NCBI RefSeq assembly: GCF_041060425.1
Contig: NZ_JAULBC010000001.1
Location: 868,001-932,000, forward strand
DNA: 64,000 nucleotides
Direction: 5' to 3'
Origin: Danxiaibacter flavus
GTDB lineage: Bacteria; Bacteroidota; Bacteroidia; Chitinophagales; Chitinophagaceae
The notes under the pieces are model-generated. The model had not been told where the DNA came from. It worked only from the letters and a program-made list of their open reading frames with translations, and did not search any database. A program made the translations under genes and the position numbers. Below are positions 36,568 through 44,547 of this stretch, piece by piece. How positions within the stretch are numbered: the first letter of the stretch is position 1; every line of letters starts with the position of its first letter.

Positions 36568-38481
36568 TTACTTCACTTCCTCAAACTCTGCATCCTGAAC
36601 ATCTTCCGGACCTTTTGCTTCAGCTCCGGCCTGTTGTGCACCAGCACCAGCTTGTTCGGTACCGTTACCACCTGCAGCCTGCTGAGCCTTGTAGATCTCT
36701 TCGCTTGCAGCTGTCCATGCATTGTTCATTTCAGCCAGGGCCTTATCAATTGCATCAGCATCCTGGTTTTTGTGTGCTTCTTTCAGCTTAGTCAAAGCAT
36801 CTTCAATAGGTGCTTTTTTATCAGCAGGGATCTTATCTCCAAATTCTTTCAATTGCTTTTCAGTCTGGAAGATTAAGCTATCCGCCTGGTTCAGTTTTTC
36901 AACTTTTTCACGGGCAGCTTTATCAGTTGCTTCGTTGGCTTTAGCTTCATTCTTCATTTTTTCGATCTCATCCTTGCTTAAACCGCTACCTGCTTCAATA
37001 CGGATCTTCTGTTCTTTGCCGGTTCCTTTATCTTTCGCGTTAACGTGTAAGATACCGTTAGCATCGATGTCAAAAGTAACTTCAATCTGAGGAACACCTC
37101 TTGGAGCTGGTGGTATACCATCCAGGTTAAATACGCCCAGGCTCTTGTTATCTTTCGCCATACTTCTTTCACCCTGCAATACATGGATCTGTACGCCTGG
37201 TTGATTATCGCTGGCTGTAGAGAATGTTTCCGTTTTCTTTGTAGGAATGGTTGTGTTAGAAGAGATCATTGTAGTCATTACACCACCATAAGTTTCAATA
37301 CCCAGGCTTAACGGGGTAACATCCAACAACAATACATCTTTCACTTCACCGGTTAACACCGCACCCTGAATAGCAGCACCAACAGCAACTACCTCATCAG
37401 GGTTAACACCACGGTTTGGTTTTTTGCCGAAGAATTTTTCTACTATTTCCTGTACTTTAGGGATACGTGTACTACCACCTACCAGGATCACTTCATCAAT
37501 TTGTGAAGCAGAGTAACCAGCATCTTTCAATGCAGCCTCACAAGGCTTCAAACATCTTTCAAATAATTTGTCAGCCAGTTGTTCAAATTTGGCTCTTGTA
37601 AGTTTTATTACAAGGTGTTTAGGAACACCGTCAACTGCAGTAATGTAAGGCAGGTTAATCTCTGTTTCAGAAGAAGAAGACAATTCAATCTTAGCTTTTT
37701 CAGCTGCTTCTTTCAAACGCTGAAGCGCCATTGGATCTTTGCGCAGGTCAACTGCTTCCTGGCTTTTGAATTCATCAGCCAACCAGTCCATGATCACTTT
37801 ATCAAAGTCATCACCACCTAAGTGTGTATCACCGTTGGTGCTTTTTACTTCAAAAACGCCATCGCCCAGTTCAAGAACTGAGATATCGAATGTACCACCA
37901 CCCAGGTCAAATACTGCTATTTTCTGGTCAGCGTGTTTTTTATCCAAACCATAAGCCAGTGCCGCAGCAGTAGGCTCGTTCACAATACGGCGTACGTTTA
38001 AACCAGCGATTTCACCAGCCTCTTTGGTAGCCTGGCGCTGAGCATCGTTGAAGTAGGCAGGAACGGTAATAACCGCTTCTGTAACTTCCTGTCCCAGGTA
38101 ATCTTCAGCAGTTTTTTTCATTTTCTGCAGAATCATGGCGGAGATTTCCTGTGGAGTATATAATCTGCCATCAATGTCCACACGAACAGTATTATTGTCA
38201 CCTTTTGCTACTTTATAGCTCCAGTGGCTTATTTCTTCGGTCACTTCGTCAAATCTGCGACCCATAAAACGCTTAACACTCATTATGGTGTTATGCGGGT
38301 TAGTAATGGCCTGACGTTTAGCGGGATCACCTACTTTACGTTCGCCATTTTTTAAGAAGGCTACAACTGAAGGCGTTGTACGGCGGCCTTCATCGTTGGC
38401 GATTACCACCGGTTCGTTACCTTCCATTACAGCTACGCAACTGTTAGTTGTGCCTAAGTCAATACCTATTATCTTTCCCAT
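36568..38481 (-). CDS. dnaK: Molecular chaperone DnaK (Hsp70)
   Basis: 637 residues from the ATG at 38479-38481 (Met-Gly-Lys-Ile-Ile-Gly-Ile-Asp-Leu-Gly-Thr-Thr-Asn); 17 further codons upstream are open but lie in the leader. The ATPase domain shows DLGTTNS (phosphate 1), IVNEPTAAALAYGLD, VFDLGGGTFDIS (phosphate 2) and VILVGGSTRIPKVQ. The substrate-binding domain begins after VLLLDVTPLSLGIET, and the helical lid ends in a Gly/Ala/Gln-rich linker and the typical EDVQDAEFEEVK tail. It folds nascent and stress-damaged proteins together with DnaJ and GrpE; neither gene is adjacent here. A strong terminator follows. The length and ends are those of a normal bacterial DnaK. Confidence 0.98.
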   Translation of the reverse strand: MGKIIGIDLGTTNSCVAVMEGNEPVVIANDEGRRTTPSVVAFLKNGERKVGDPAKRQAITNPHNTIMSVKRFMGRRFDEVTEEISHWSYKVAKGDNNTVRVDIDGRLYTPQEISAMILQKMKKTAEDYLGQEVTEAVITVPAYFNDAQRQATKEAGEIAGLNVRRIVNEPTAAALAYGLDKKHADQKIAVFDLGGGTFDISVLELGDGVFEVKSTNGDTHLGGDDFDKVIMDWLADEFKSQEAVDLRKDPMALQRLKEAAEKAKIELSSSSETEINLPYITAVDGVPKHLVIKLTRAKFEQLADKLFERCLKPCEAALKDAGYSASQIDEVILVGGSTRIPKVQEIVEKFFGKKPNRGVNPDEVVAVGAAIQGAVLTGEVKDVLLLDVTPLSLGIETYGGVMTTMISSNTTIPTKKTETFSTASDNQPGVQIHVLQGERSMAKDNKSLGVFNLDGIPPAPRGVPQIEVTFDIDANGILHVNAKDKGTGKEQKIRIEAGSGLSKDEIEKMKNEAKANEATDKAAREKVEKLNQADSLIFQTEKQLKEFGDKIPADKKAPIEDALTKLKEAHKNQDADAIDKALAEMNNAWTAASEEIYKAQQAAGGNGTEQAGAGAQQAGAEAKGPEDVQDAEFEEVK

Positions 38482-38834
38482 ATCATTTAAATCCTTTAAG
38501 GTTTGTATTAGAATGTCTCTTTTCTTAGTCAATGATTATGCCATCGACTGACAAAATGAAAAATTGGCAGATGCAAGCTTAAAGCTTAAAACCCAAAGCC
38601 TAAAGCAAGGGCCTAAAGCGTAATGCCTAAAGCTTAAAGCCTTGTCTTTCGGCATCCCTGAGTTTTACCGCAGTTATTGAAGTTTGCTTCCAGAAAGTTT
38701 TCGACCTGCCTAACAAATTCTGAAGAAAGTAAACGTCTCGAACACTCAACTGCAAGTTTTAGGCTTTACGCTTTAGGCTTTAAGCTTGCCTCGCCTTGGC
38801 TTCAATCTTGTACTCCTTTCCCTAAAGGCCTCAT
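38482..38834. other. Divergent spacer dnaK / sugar dehydrogenase with AAGCTTAAAGC repeats
   Basis: The part next to dnaK holds its leader and a dyad. The rest carries runs of TAAAGCTTAAAGCC words (38574-38642) and their reverse, GGCTTTAGGCTTTAAGC (38760-38786). No gene is visible. Confidence 0.6.
38527..38549 (-). promoter_or_regulatory. dnaK: Possible operator/promoter of dnaK
   Basis: An imperfect dyad AGTC-(15)-GACT (9-bp arms, two mismatches) lies 46 bases before the dnaK ATG. On the minus strand it contains TGGCATAATCATTGA, with GG and the 10-base spacing of a sigma-54 site but GA for GC at -12. It is not the CIRCE sequence. How this dnaK is controlled cannot be decided from this alone. 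Confidence 0.3.
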
Positions 38835-40151
38835 ATGGTAAAAAAATATTTACCTGTTTTGACAGTGATTTTGATGTTTTCCTGCCAAAATCAGCATAAA
38901 AATACCACGGAAACCCCGGCTGACACCGTTCAAACGGCCATAAAACCGGTTGATCTTCCTGAACCATTTGCTACCAAATCCACTTCAAAATTTTGTAATG
39001 TCATTGGTTGGCAAGATTCAATTATACCAAAAGCTCCTGACGGATTCGTTGTGACCAGGTTCGCTTCGGGACTCAATAATCCGAGGTGGATTTATCAGGC
39101 ACCTAACGGAGATATTTTTGTTTCCCAGGCATCCACCAATCCGGGCGCAATAAAAAAACTGGAAGCGCAGGTTTCCGGGAAGGCGAAGTCTCAAAACATG
39201 GGCAACAGCGCCAATTCGGTGATTTTGTTTAAAGATGCCAATAATGATGGCGTGGCGGATACATCAGAGGTGTTTTTGTCCGGCCTTGACCAGCCGTTTG
39301 GGATGCTTGTTTTGGGTAATTTCTTCTACGTGGCAAATACAGATGCGTTGCTCAGGTTTCCCTATCAACCAGGGCAGACGAGCATTAAAGCTGCTCCGCA
39401 AGAAATTTTGACACTTCCCAAAGGCGGATACAACAATCACTGGACGAGAAACCTGCTTGCAAACAGCGATAACTCAAAGATCTTCATTTCCGTAGGTTCA
39501 GGTTCCAATAACGCAGAACACGGTATGGATAATGAAATCAGACGGGCTGACATATTAGAGATCAATCCCGACGGATCTGGAGAAAAAATATATGCCTGGG
39601 GTTTGAGAAATCCGGTAGGAATGGGTTGGGCGCCCGGAACCAATACTTTATGGACAGCAGTAAATGAACGGGATGAATTGGGAGACGGCCTGGTTCCTGA
39701 CTATCTTACTTCGGTAAAAGAAGGTGGATTTTATGGTTGGCCCTACAGTTATTTCGGACAGCATAAAGATCCGCGAATGAAAGGCGAACGCCCCGATCTT
39801 GTTGCAAAAGCTATCGTTCCCGATGTGTCTTTGGGTTCGCACACAGCTTCGTTAGGACTGGCGTTTTATGACAAGAACGAGTTTCCTTCAAAATACCAGG
39901 GTGGTGCGTTTATTGGTCAGCATGGTTCGTGGAATTCTTCCAAATTGGTTGGATATAAAGTTGTTTTTGTTCCTTTTAAAAACGGCAGGCCGATAGGAGA
40001 GCCGGAAGATTTTTTAACCGGCTTCATTGCAGATGAAGCCAGTGGTAAGGTTTATGGCAGGCCCGTAGGTGTGGCTGTTTTAAGTAACGGCGCGCTCCTT
40101 GTTGCGGATGATGCATCGAATACAATTTGGTGTGTGAGGAAGAAGGGATAA
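38835..40151 (+). CDS. PQQ-type sugar (sorbosone/glucose-like) dehydrogenase, lipoprotein
   Basis: 438 residues. A short signal peptide ends in LMFSC, a plausible lipobox with Cys17, so the protein is probably anchored in a membrane facing the periplasm or outside. The remainder is a six-bladed propeller of the soluble glucose/L-sorbosone dehydrogenase family: FASGLNNPRWIYQAPNGDIFVSQ opens it, GLDQPFGM, NNHWTRNL, IFISVGSGSN, YAWGLRNPVGMGW and the late IGQHGSWN and PVGVAV blocks are characteristic. Family members oxidise sugars or aldehydes with pyrroloquinoline quinone, often with calcium. Substrate and actual PQQ use are not shown by the sequence. It is divergent from dnaK and is followed by a hairpin at 40224-40261. 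Confidence 0.88.
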   Translation: MVKKYLPVLTVILMFSCQNQHKNTTETPADTVQTAIKPVDLPEPFATKSTSKFCNVIGWQDSIIPKAPDGFVVTRFASGLNNPRWIYQAPNGDIFVSQASTNPGAIKKLEAQVSGKAKSQNMGNSANSVILFKDANNDGVADTSEVFLSGLDQPFGMLVLGNFFYVANTDALLRFPYQPGQTSIKAAPQEILTLPKGGYNNHWTRNLLANSDNSKIFISVGSGSNNAEHGMDNEIRRADILEINPDGSGEKIYAWGLRNPVGMGWAPGTNTLWTAVNERDELGDGLVPDYLTSVKEGGFYGWPYSYFGQHKDPRMKGERPDLVAKAIVPDVSLGSHTASLGLAFYDKNEFPSKYQGGAFIGQHGSWNSSKLVGYKVVFVPFKNGRPIGEPEDFLTGFIADEASGKVYGRPVGVAVLSNGALLVADDASNTIWCVRKKG

Positions 40152-40223
40152 GCGTAAGCTTAGAGCTAAAAGCCTAAAGCTTAAAGCTTGTGTTGGCACA
40201 CCTGAAACATCCTTGTATAAATG

Positions 40224-40263
40224 AAAAGCGTTCAAAACAGATGTTTGTTTTGGACGCTTTTTA
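40224..40263 (+). terminator. Terminator-like hairpin after the sugar dehydrogenase
   Basis: Arms 40224-40238 and 40247-40261 (15 bp, one mismatch), GC-rich base AAGCG/CGCTT, followed by Ts. Confidence 0.6.
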
Positions 40264-40423
40264 TAAATAACATTTTACGCCTTGGTTCGTGTCTCACGAA
40301 CCAAATTGTTCATTTATGTTATGATGTCTCGTGGGGCACGAGCCATGGCTTTAGGAAGTGATAAGCTTAGAGCCTAAAGCTTAAAGCCAGGGTTGGCGCG
40401 CTTGAAGCAATTCCGACTAAACG

Positions 40424-40464
40424 AAAAGAGTCCAAAATCAGATAGTTGTTTTGGACTCTTTTCA
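40424..40464. terminator. Second terminator-like hairpin (paralogous to 40224)
   Basis: Perfect 14-bp arms 40424-40437 and 40449-40462, with A and T runs on the two sides, so it could serve either direction. It may terminate the minus-strand side only if that gene reads through 160 bases of repeat. Confidence 0.5.
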
Positions 40465-40621
40465 TGACTAATATTTTAATTACCGCGCCGTGGTTCGTGT
40501 CTTACGAAACACTTATAAATAAGGGTCTCGTGGGATAAGAGCCACGGCTTCAAATGCGAAAGGCAAATTTGATATTGAGGTCTCAGTTCTAAGCTTTGGG
40601 CTTTAGGCTTTAAGCTTCTCT

Positions 40622-41023
40622 CTAATAATACAAATTAGACAACACATTCTTCGGGTCGTTTGTAGAAGGTTTAAGCCCCAAAAAACTGGTGAGTTGTGTT
40701 GGTGAAATAAGCCCGCCAAGCTTTGTTTTTAATCCGTTGAACAGGGATGTGAACTTGGTATTGTAAGAGCCGGCATCTGTTTGTTGTAATGGTAATATTT
40801 TTGATTTCTGCGTCAGGAAATCTGTTATAGCACTCGTAACCCCGGGTTTCTGGGTATCGGTTAGTGACAAGGCCGGCACAAGTTTTCCCATGATGCTTTT
40901 TGTAAGGCTTTTTACATTAAATCCTGAAGAGGCTGCGCTTGTAAGATCGCCCGGAACTGTTTGCGCATGAACAGTTGTTATTATTAAGATGGCAGCAGCG
41001 AACAGGAAAAATAATTTTTTCAT
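40622..41023 (-). CDS. Small secreted protein, helical, function unknown
   Basis: 133 residues. A clear signal peptide (MKKLFFLFAAAILIITTVHA, cut before Gln) sends it to the periplasm. The mature part looks all-helical. It has LSLTDTQKPGV and, later, LISPTQLTSFLGL, which faintly recall the LTxxQ motif of Spy/CpxP-type periplasmic proteins; this is a weak resemblance only. Small secreted proteins of this kind are common in Bacteroidota and mostly uncharacterised. It is transcribed alone, divergent from the hexuronate operon. Its stop codon is followed by an AAGCTTAAAGCC tail. Confidence 0.75.
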   Translation of the reverse strand: MKKLFFLFAAAILIITTVHAQTVPGDLTSAASSGFNVKSLTKSIMGKLVPALSLTDTQKPGVTSAITDFLTQKSKILPLQQTDAGSYNTKFTSLFNGLKTKLGGLISPTQLTSFLGLKPSTNDPKNVLSNLYY

Positions 41024-41333
41024 GGTAATGTGTTTAAAATGAATAGGAGTAAGGTAATAACAATTTTTGGGACGTAAAGTTCAGGCCCGATTAAAAATGA
41101 AATCGTTACCGACAACGTTTGCGTAAAAAAATCTTGTTTTTGCGCTTGTTTGCATTAAATATAGTTATAGACTTGTCATAATAGTTGTCTTTTTTAGTAG
41201 CTGTCGCTCTGAAATTTGCCACATGAAAAAAGAGTCTTTCTTCTCTGCATGTTCAATTGAATAGCACTCCAGGAGATCTTAATGATGGTTTTTTCAGCAT
41301 AGCCAATTTTATTTATATACCTAAAAATGGAAT
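41024..41333. other. Divergent promoter region before uxaC
   Basis: 310 bases, not repetitive and AT-rich. It holds the uxaC promoter candidate at 41146-41175. I see no further gene and no convincing operator. Confidence 0.5.
41146..41175 (+). promoter_or_regulatory. Candidate Bacteroidota-type promoter of the hexuronate operon
   Basis: TTG at 41146-41148 and TAGACTTG at 41168-41175 are 19 bases apart. This matches the TTG-N19-TAnnTTTG form with one change. The start of uxaC is about 160 bases downstream, leaving room for a regulated leader. Confidence 0.4.
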
Positions 41334-42734
41334 ATGCGAAAATTTTTGGATGAAAACTTTCTTTTGCAATCAAACACTGCACAACGGCTTTATCATGAGT
41401 TCGCAAAGGATATGCCTATCATTGACTATCATTGCCACTTGCCCCCCGCACAAATAGCAAAGAACTACCAGTTTAAAAATCTTACGGAAATCTGGCTATA
41501 TGGCGATCATTATAAGTGGAGGGCCATGCGGACCAATGGTGTTGATGAAAGATACTGCACCGGTGATGCAACTGATTATGAGAAGTTTGAACAATGGGCG
41601 GCAACTGTTCCATATACACTACGTAACCCGTTGCATCACTGGACGCACCTTGAGTTGCAACGGTACTTCAATGTTAACGATATTCTGGAGCCCTCAAGCG
41701 CCAAAGACATATATGATACCTGTACTGCATTGTTGCAAACACCGGAATATACCGTTCAGAATCTTTTAAGAAAGATGAATGTTGTACAGGTTTGTACGAC
41801 CGATGATCCTGTAGATACATTGTGTGATCATAAACAATTGAAGAAAGACGGTTTTGAGATTCCGGTTAATCCTGCTTTCAGGCCTGATGCCGCAATGAAT
41901 GTGGATGATCCTGTTGTATTTAACGCCTATCTGAAAAAGCTGGAGACGGCCACGGGTATTGATATCACATCATTCAATCAGTTCCTTGATGCGATAAAGG
42001 ACAGGCATGATTACTTTGCCGCCAATGGGTGTACCGTTTCTGATCACGGTTTGGAAGAAATGTATGCAGATGATTTTACTGAAAAGGAGATCATACTTAT
42101 ATTTAACCGCGTTCGTAACGGAGAGGTATTGTCGCTGAAGGAAAGAAGACAGTTTAAGTCGGCCATGTTAATATATTTTGCAGAGCTGGATTGGGAAAAA
42201 GGCTGGGTGCAGCAATATCACCTGGGAGCATTGCGCAATAACAATAAACGGCTGTTGCAAAAGCTCGGCCCGGATACAGGCTGGGATTCTATGGGCGACT
42301 TTTCCCAGGCAAGGAGCCTTGCCCGCTTCCTGTCAAGAATGGACAGTGATGATAAGCTGGCAAAAACAATACTGTATAACCTGAATCCTGCTGATAACGA
42401 AGTAATGGCGACAATGATCGGGAACTTTAATGATGGCTCGGTTGCAGGTAAAATACAATATGGTTCTGCATGGTGGTTCCTCGATCAGAAAGATGGAATG
42501 ATCAGGCAGATCAATACGCTGTCCAATATGGGATTGATCAGCAGGTTTATTGGCATGCTGACAGATTCCAGAAGCTTTCTTTCTTTTCCCCGTCATGAAT
42601 ATTTCAGGCGTATTGTTTGTAATTTGTTCGGCGCAGAGGTCGAGAACGGTGAATTGCCCAATGATATAAACTGGATCGGAAAAGTTGTTCAGGATATTTG
42701 TTACTATAACGCGAAGAATTATTTTAATTTTTAA
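41334..42734 (+). CDS. uxaC: Uronate isomerase (glucuronate/galacturonate isomerase)
   Basis: 466 residues, normal for the family. It converts D-glucuronate to D-fructuronate and D-galacturonate to D-tagaturonate in the cytoplasm. It belongs to the amidohydrolase fold: DYHCHLPP near the N-terminus supplies the metal-binding His33 and His35. Further family blocks are EIWLYGDHYKWRAMR, DPVDTLCDH, FRPDAAM, VSDHGLEE, WEKGWVQQYHLGALRNNN and the C-terminal WWFLDQKDGM, TDSRSFLSFPRHEYFRR. Met-Arg-Lys-Phe-Leu-Asp matches the usual start. It is the first gene of a four-gene hexuronate cluster on the same strand. Confidence 0.97.
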   Translation: MRKFLDENFLLQSNTAQRLYHEFAKDMPIIDYHCHLPPAQIAKNYQFKNLTEIWLYGDHYKWRAMRTNGVDERYCTGDATDYEKFEQWAATVPYTLRNPLHHWTHLELQRYFNVNDILEPSSAKDIYDTCTALLQTPEYTVQNLLRKMNVVQVCTTDDPVDTLCDHKQLKKDGFEIPVNPAFRPDAAMNVDDPVVFNAYLKKLETATGIDITSFNQFLDAIKDRHDYFAANGCTVSDHGLEEMYADDFTEKEIILIFNRVRNGEVLSLKERRQFKSAMLIYFAELDWEKGWVQQYHLGALRNNNKRLLQKLGPDTGWDSMGDFSQARSLARFLSRMDSDDKLAKTILYNLNPADNEVMATMIGNFNDGSVAGKIQYGSAWWFLDQKDGMIRQINTLSNMGLISRFIGMLTDSRSFLSFPRHEYFRRIVCNLFGAEVENGELPNDINWIGKVVQDICYYNAKNYFNF

Positions 42735-42866
42735 AATCAATATCTTCCAGCAGTAAACAAGTAAAATAAAATCCAAAAAGCCGGTGTAAAGATGTGGGAG
42801 GATGATCAAAACGCAGCCTTTGCTGATACCTGATACCTGACACCTGATACCTGGCGTTTTATACCA
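42735..42866. repeat. Spacer uxaC-kdgK with GATACCTG repeat
   Basis: TGATACCTGATACCTGACAC words (42820-42855) sit directly before the kdgK start, as they do before P4. Confidence 0.6.
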
Positions 42867-43886
42867 ATGAAGAAAGTTTTATGTTTTGGAGAGTTGTTGT
42901 TACGCATGTCTCCGCAGTTGCACGGCAAATGGATGCATGATAACGTGATGTCCGTTTATGTAGGTGGTGCTGAATTGAACGTGGCTACTGCGTTAACAAA
43001 ATGGGAGCTACCCGTTGGTTATTGTACGGCGTTGCCGCATAACTACCTTGCGACAGAAATAGTAGAAGAATTAAAGCAAAAGAAAATAGATACATCTTCC
43101 ATCCATTTTGGCGGAGAAAGGATCGGGTTATATTACCTGCCACAAGGCGCAGACCTGAAACATGCAGGTGTTATATATGACAGGGCTTATTCATCTTTCG
43201 GAGAACTAACAACCGGCGTAATAGACTGGGATACAGTTTTAAATGATGTAAGCTGGTTTCATTTTTCGGCAATAAGTCCGGCTTTGAGTAGAAGAGCAGC
43301 TGATGTTTGTAAGGAAGCACTGGAGGTGGCGCATAAGAAAGGGATTTTCATATCTGTTGATCTTAATTACCGCTCAAAGCTTTGGCAATACGGAGAAAAG
43401 CCCGTTTCCGTTATGCGTGAACTGGTTGAATATTGCGATATGGTGATGGGAAATATCTGGGCTGCAAACACTTTACTGGGAATTGAAATTGATCATGACA
43501 TTCACCAGAAGGGAACAAAAGAAGCCTACCTGGCGCACGCCGAAAAAACATCAAAGGCCATTGAAGAGACCTTTCACAAATGCCACACCGTTGCCAATAC
43601 ATTCAGATTTGATAATGGTGAAGAGGGTATCAGGTATTACACAACATTATTCACGAATAAAGCGCAACATTTTTCCGCAGAATATGTTGCCGACAGTATA
43701 ACGGACAAAGTTGGAAGTGGCGATTGTTTTATGGCTGGCTTAATCTACGGGCTGTATCATAAACACCCGCCGCAGGAGGTAATAGATTTTGCAACTGCTG
43801 CGGCCTTTGGTAAGCTAAGTGAGACAGGAGATGCAACCAATCAGACAATTGAAGATGTACGTCAAAAAATAATTCATCATGGATAA
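42867..43886 (+). CDS. kdgK: 2-Keto-3-deoxygluconate kinase (PfkB family)
   Basis: 339 residues. It phosphorylates 2-keto-3-deoxygluconate to KDPG with ATP. PfkB signature 1 is in YVGGAELNVATAL; signature 2 is DKVGSGDCFMAG, whose Asp (about residue 286) is the catalytic base. LYYLPQGAD followed by YDRAYSSFG matches the sugar-contacting part of KDG kinases. The 3' end overlaps the aldolase gene by 8 bases, so the two are translated from one message. Assignment as KDG kinase rather than another PfkB sugar kinase rests largely on the neighbours. Confidence 0.9.
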   Translation: MKKVLCFGELLLRMSPQLHGKWMHDNVMSVYVGGAELNVATALTKWELPVGYCTALPHNYLATEIVEELKQKKIDTSSIHFGGERIGLYYLPQGADLKHAGVIYDRAYSSFGELTTGVIDWDTVLNDVSWFHFSAISPALSRRAADVCKEALEVAHKKGIFISVDLNYRSKLWQYGEKPVSVMRELVEYCDMVMGNIWAANTLLGIEIDHDIHQKGTKEAYLAHAEKTSKAIEETFHKCHTVANTFRFDNGEEGIRYYTTLFTNKAQHFSAEYVADSITDKVGSGDCFMAGLIYGLYHKHPPQEVIDFATAAAFGKLSETGDATNQTIEDVRQKIIHHG

Positions 43887-44541
43887 GAAATCAGCTATAC
43901 TGGATGTGATCCCTCAGCAAGGAATGTTGCCACTGTTTTTTCATGAAGATGCAGAAGTGAGTGCAAATGTTTTGCGTGCGTTGTATGCGGCAGGAATAAG
44001 GGCGGTTGAATATACCAACAGAGGATCGGCGGCACTGAAGAATTTTTCTGTGCTTAGAAACCTTTGTGATTCAGAATTAAAAGACATGTACCTGGGGATA
44101 GGTACCATTAAAAATGAACATGCAGCTGTATCATTTATTAATGCCGGCGCGGATTTTATAATTAGCCCGGGTATTATTGACGAAGTTGCCGAAGCTGCAA
44201 AATCACTAAGAATGCTTTGGGTTCCGGGTTGTATGACGCCAACGGAAATTATCCGTGCTGAAAATATGGGCGCGACTTTTATTAAATTGTTCCCAGGAAA
44301 TTTGTTGGGCCCGCAATTTGTACAATCCATCAAAGAATTATTCCCCACATTGTTTTTTATGCCTACCGGCGGAGTTGAATTAGATAAGGAGAATCTTGAA
44401 GCCTGGTTTAAATCCGGCGTTTGCGCCGTAGGGATGGGAAGCAAACTGATCACAAAAAATTTATTACAGCAAAAAGACTATTCAAGCATAACTACACTAA
44501 CGAAAGAAGCATTGGAAATTATTAATGCCATCAAAAAATAA
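43879..44541 (+). CDS. eda: KDPG (2-keto-3-deoxy-6-phosphogluconate) aldolase
   Basis: 220 residues. It cleaves KDPG to pyruvate and glyceraldehyde 3-phosphate through a Schiff base. The family residues are visible: Glu44 and Arg48 in VEYTNRG, and the Schiff-base Lys136 in FIKLFPGNLLGP, followed by the phosphate-binding FMPTGGVE and GMGSKL. WVPGCMTPTE is also typical. The 8-base overlap with kdgK and a 6-base gap to the transporter gene show one operon. Confidence 0.95.
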   Translation: MDKKSAILDVIPQQGMLPLFFHEDAEVSANVLRALYAAGIRAVEYTNRGSAALKNFSVLRNLCDSELKDMYLGIGTIKNEHAAVSFINAGADFIISPGIIDEVAEAAKSLRMLWVPGCMTPTEIIRAENMGATFIKLFPGNLLGPQFVQSIKELFPTLFFMPTGGVELDKENLEAWFKSGVCAVGMGSKLITKNLLQQKDYSSITTLTKEALEIINAIKK

Positions 44542-44547
44542 CGATTG

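Larger units (their letters stand above)
40152..40621. repeat. Spacer with two diverged copies of a ~200-base unit
   Basis: Unit 1 (about 40170-40370) and unit 2 (about 40378-40560) have the same order of parts: AAAGCTTAAAGC words, a GTTGGC block, a terminator-like hairpin (40224-40261; 40424-40462), then a TGGTTCGTGTCT block and its partner GTCTCGTGG..GAGCCA. In unit 1, TGGTTCGTG and CACGAACCA form a perfect small hairpin. A third run of AAGC words lies at 40590-40618 behind the next gene's stop. No gene is visible. Confidence 0.65.

Noticed and set aside
36316..36876. Plus-strand 186-codon ORF
   Set aside because: It overlaps the dnaK terminator and 3' end on the opposite strand and has no recognisable domain.
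38482..38532. 17-residue N-terminal extension of DnaK
   Set aside because: DnaK proteins begin MGKIIGIDLGTT or similar; the extension lies in the leader next to the probable promoter.
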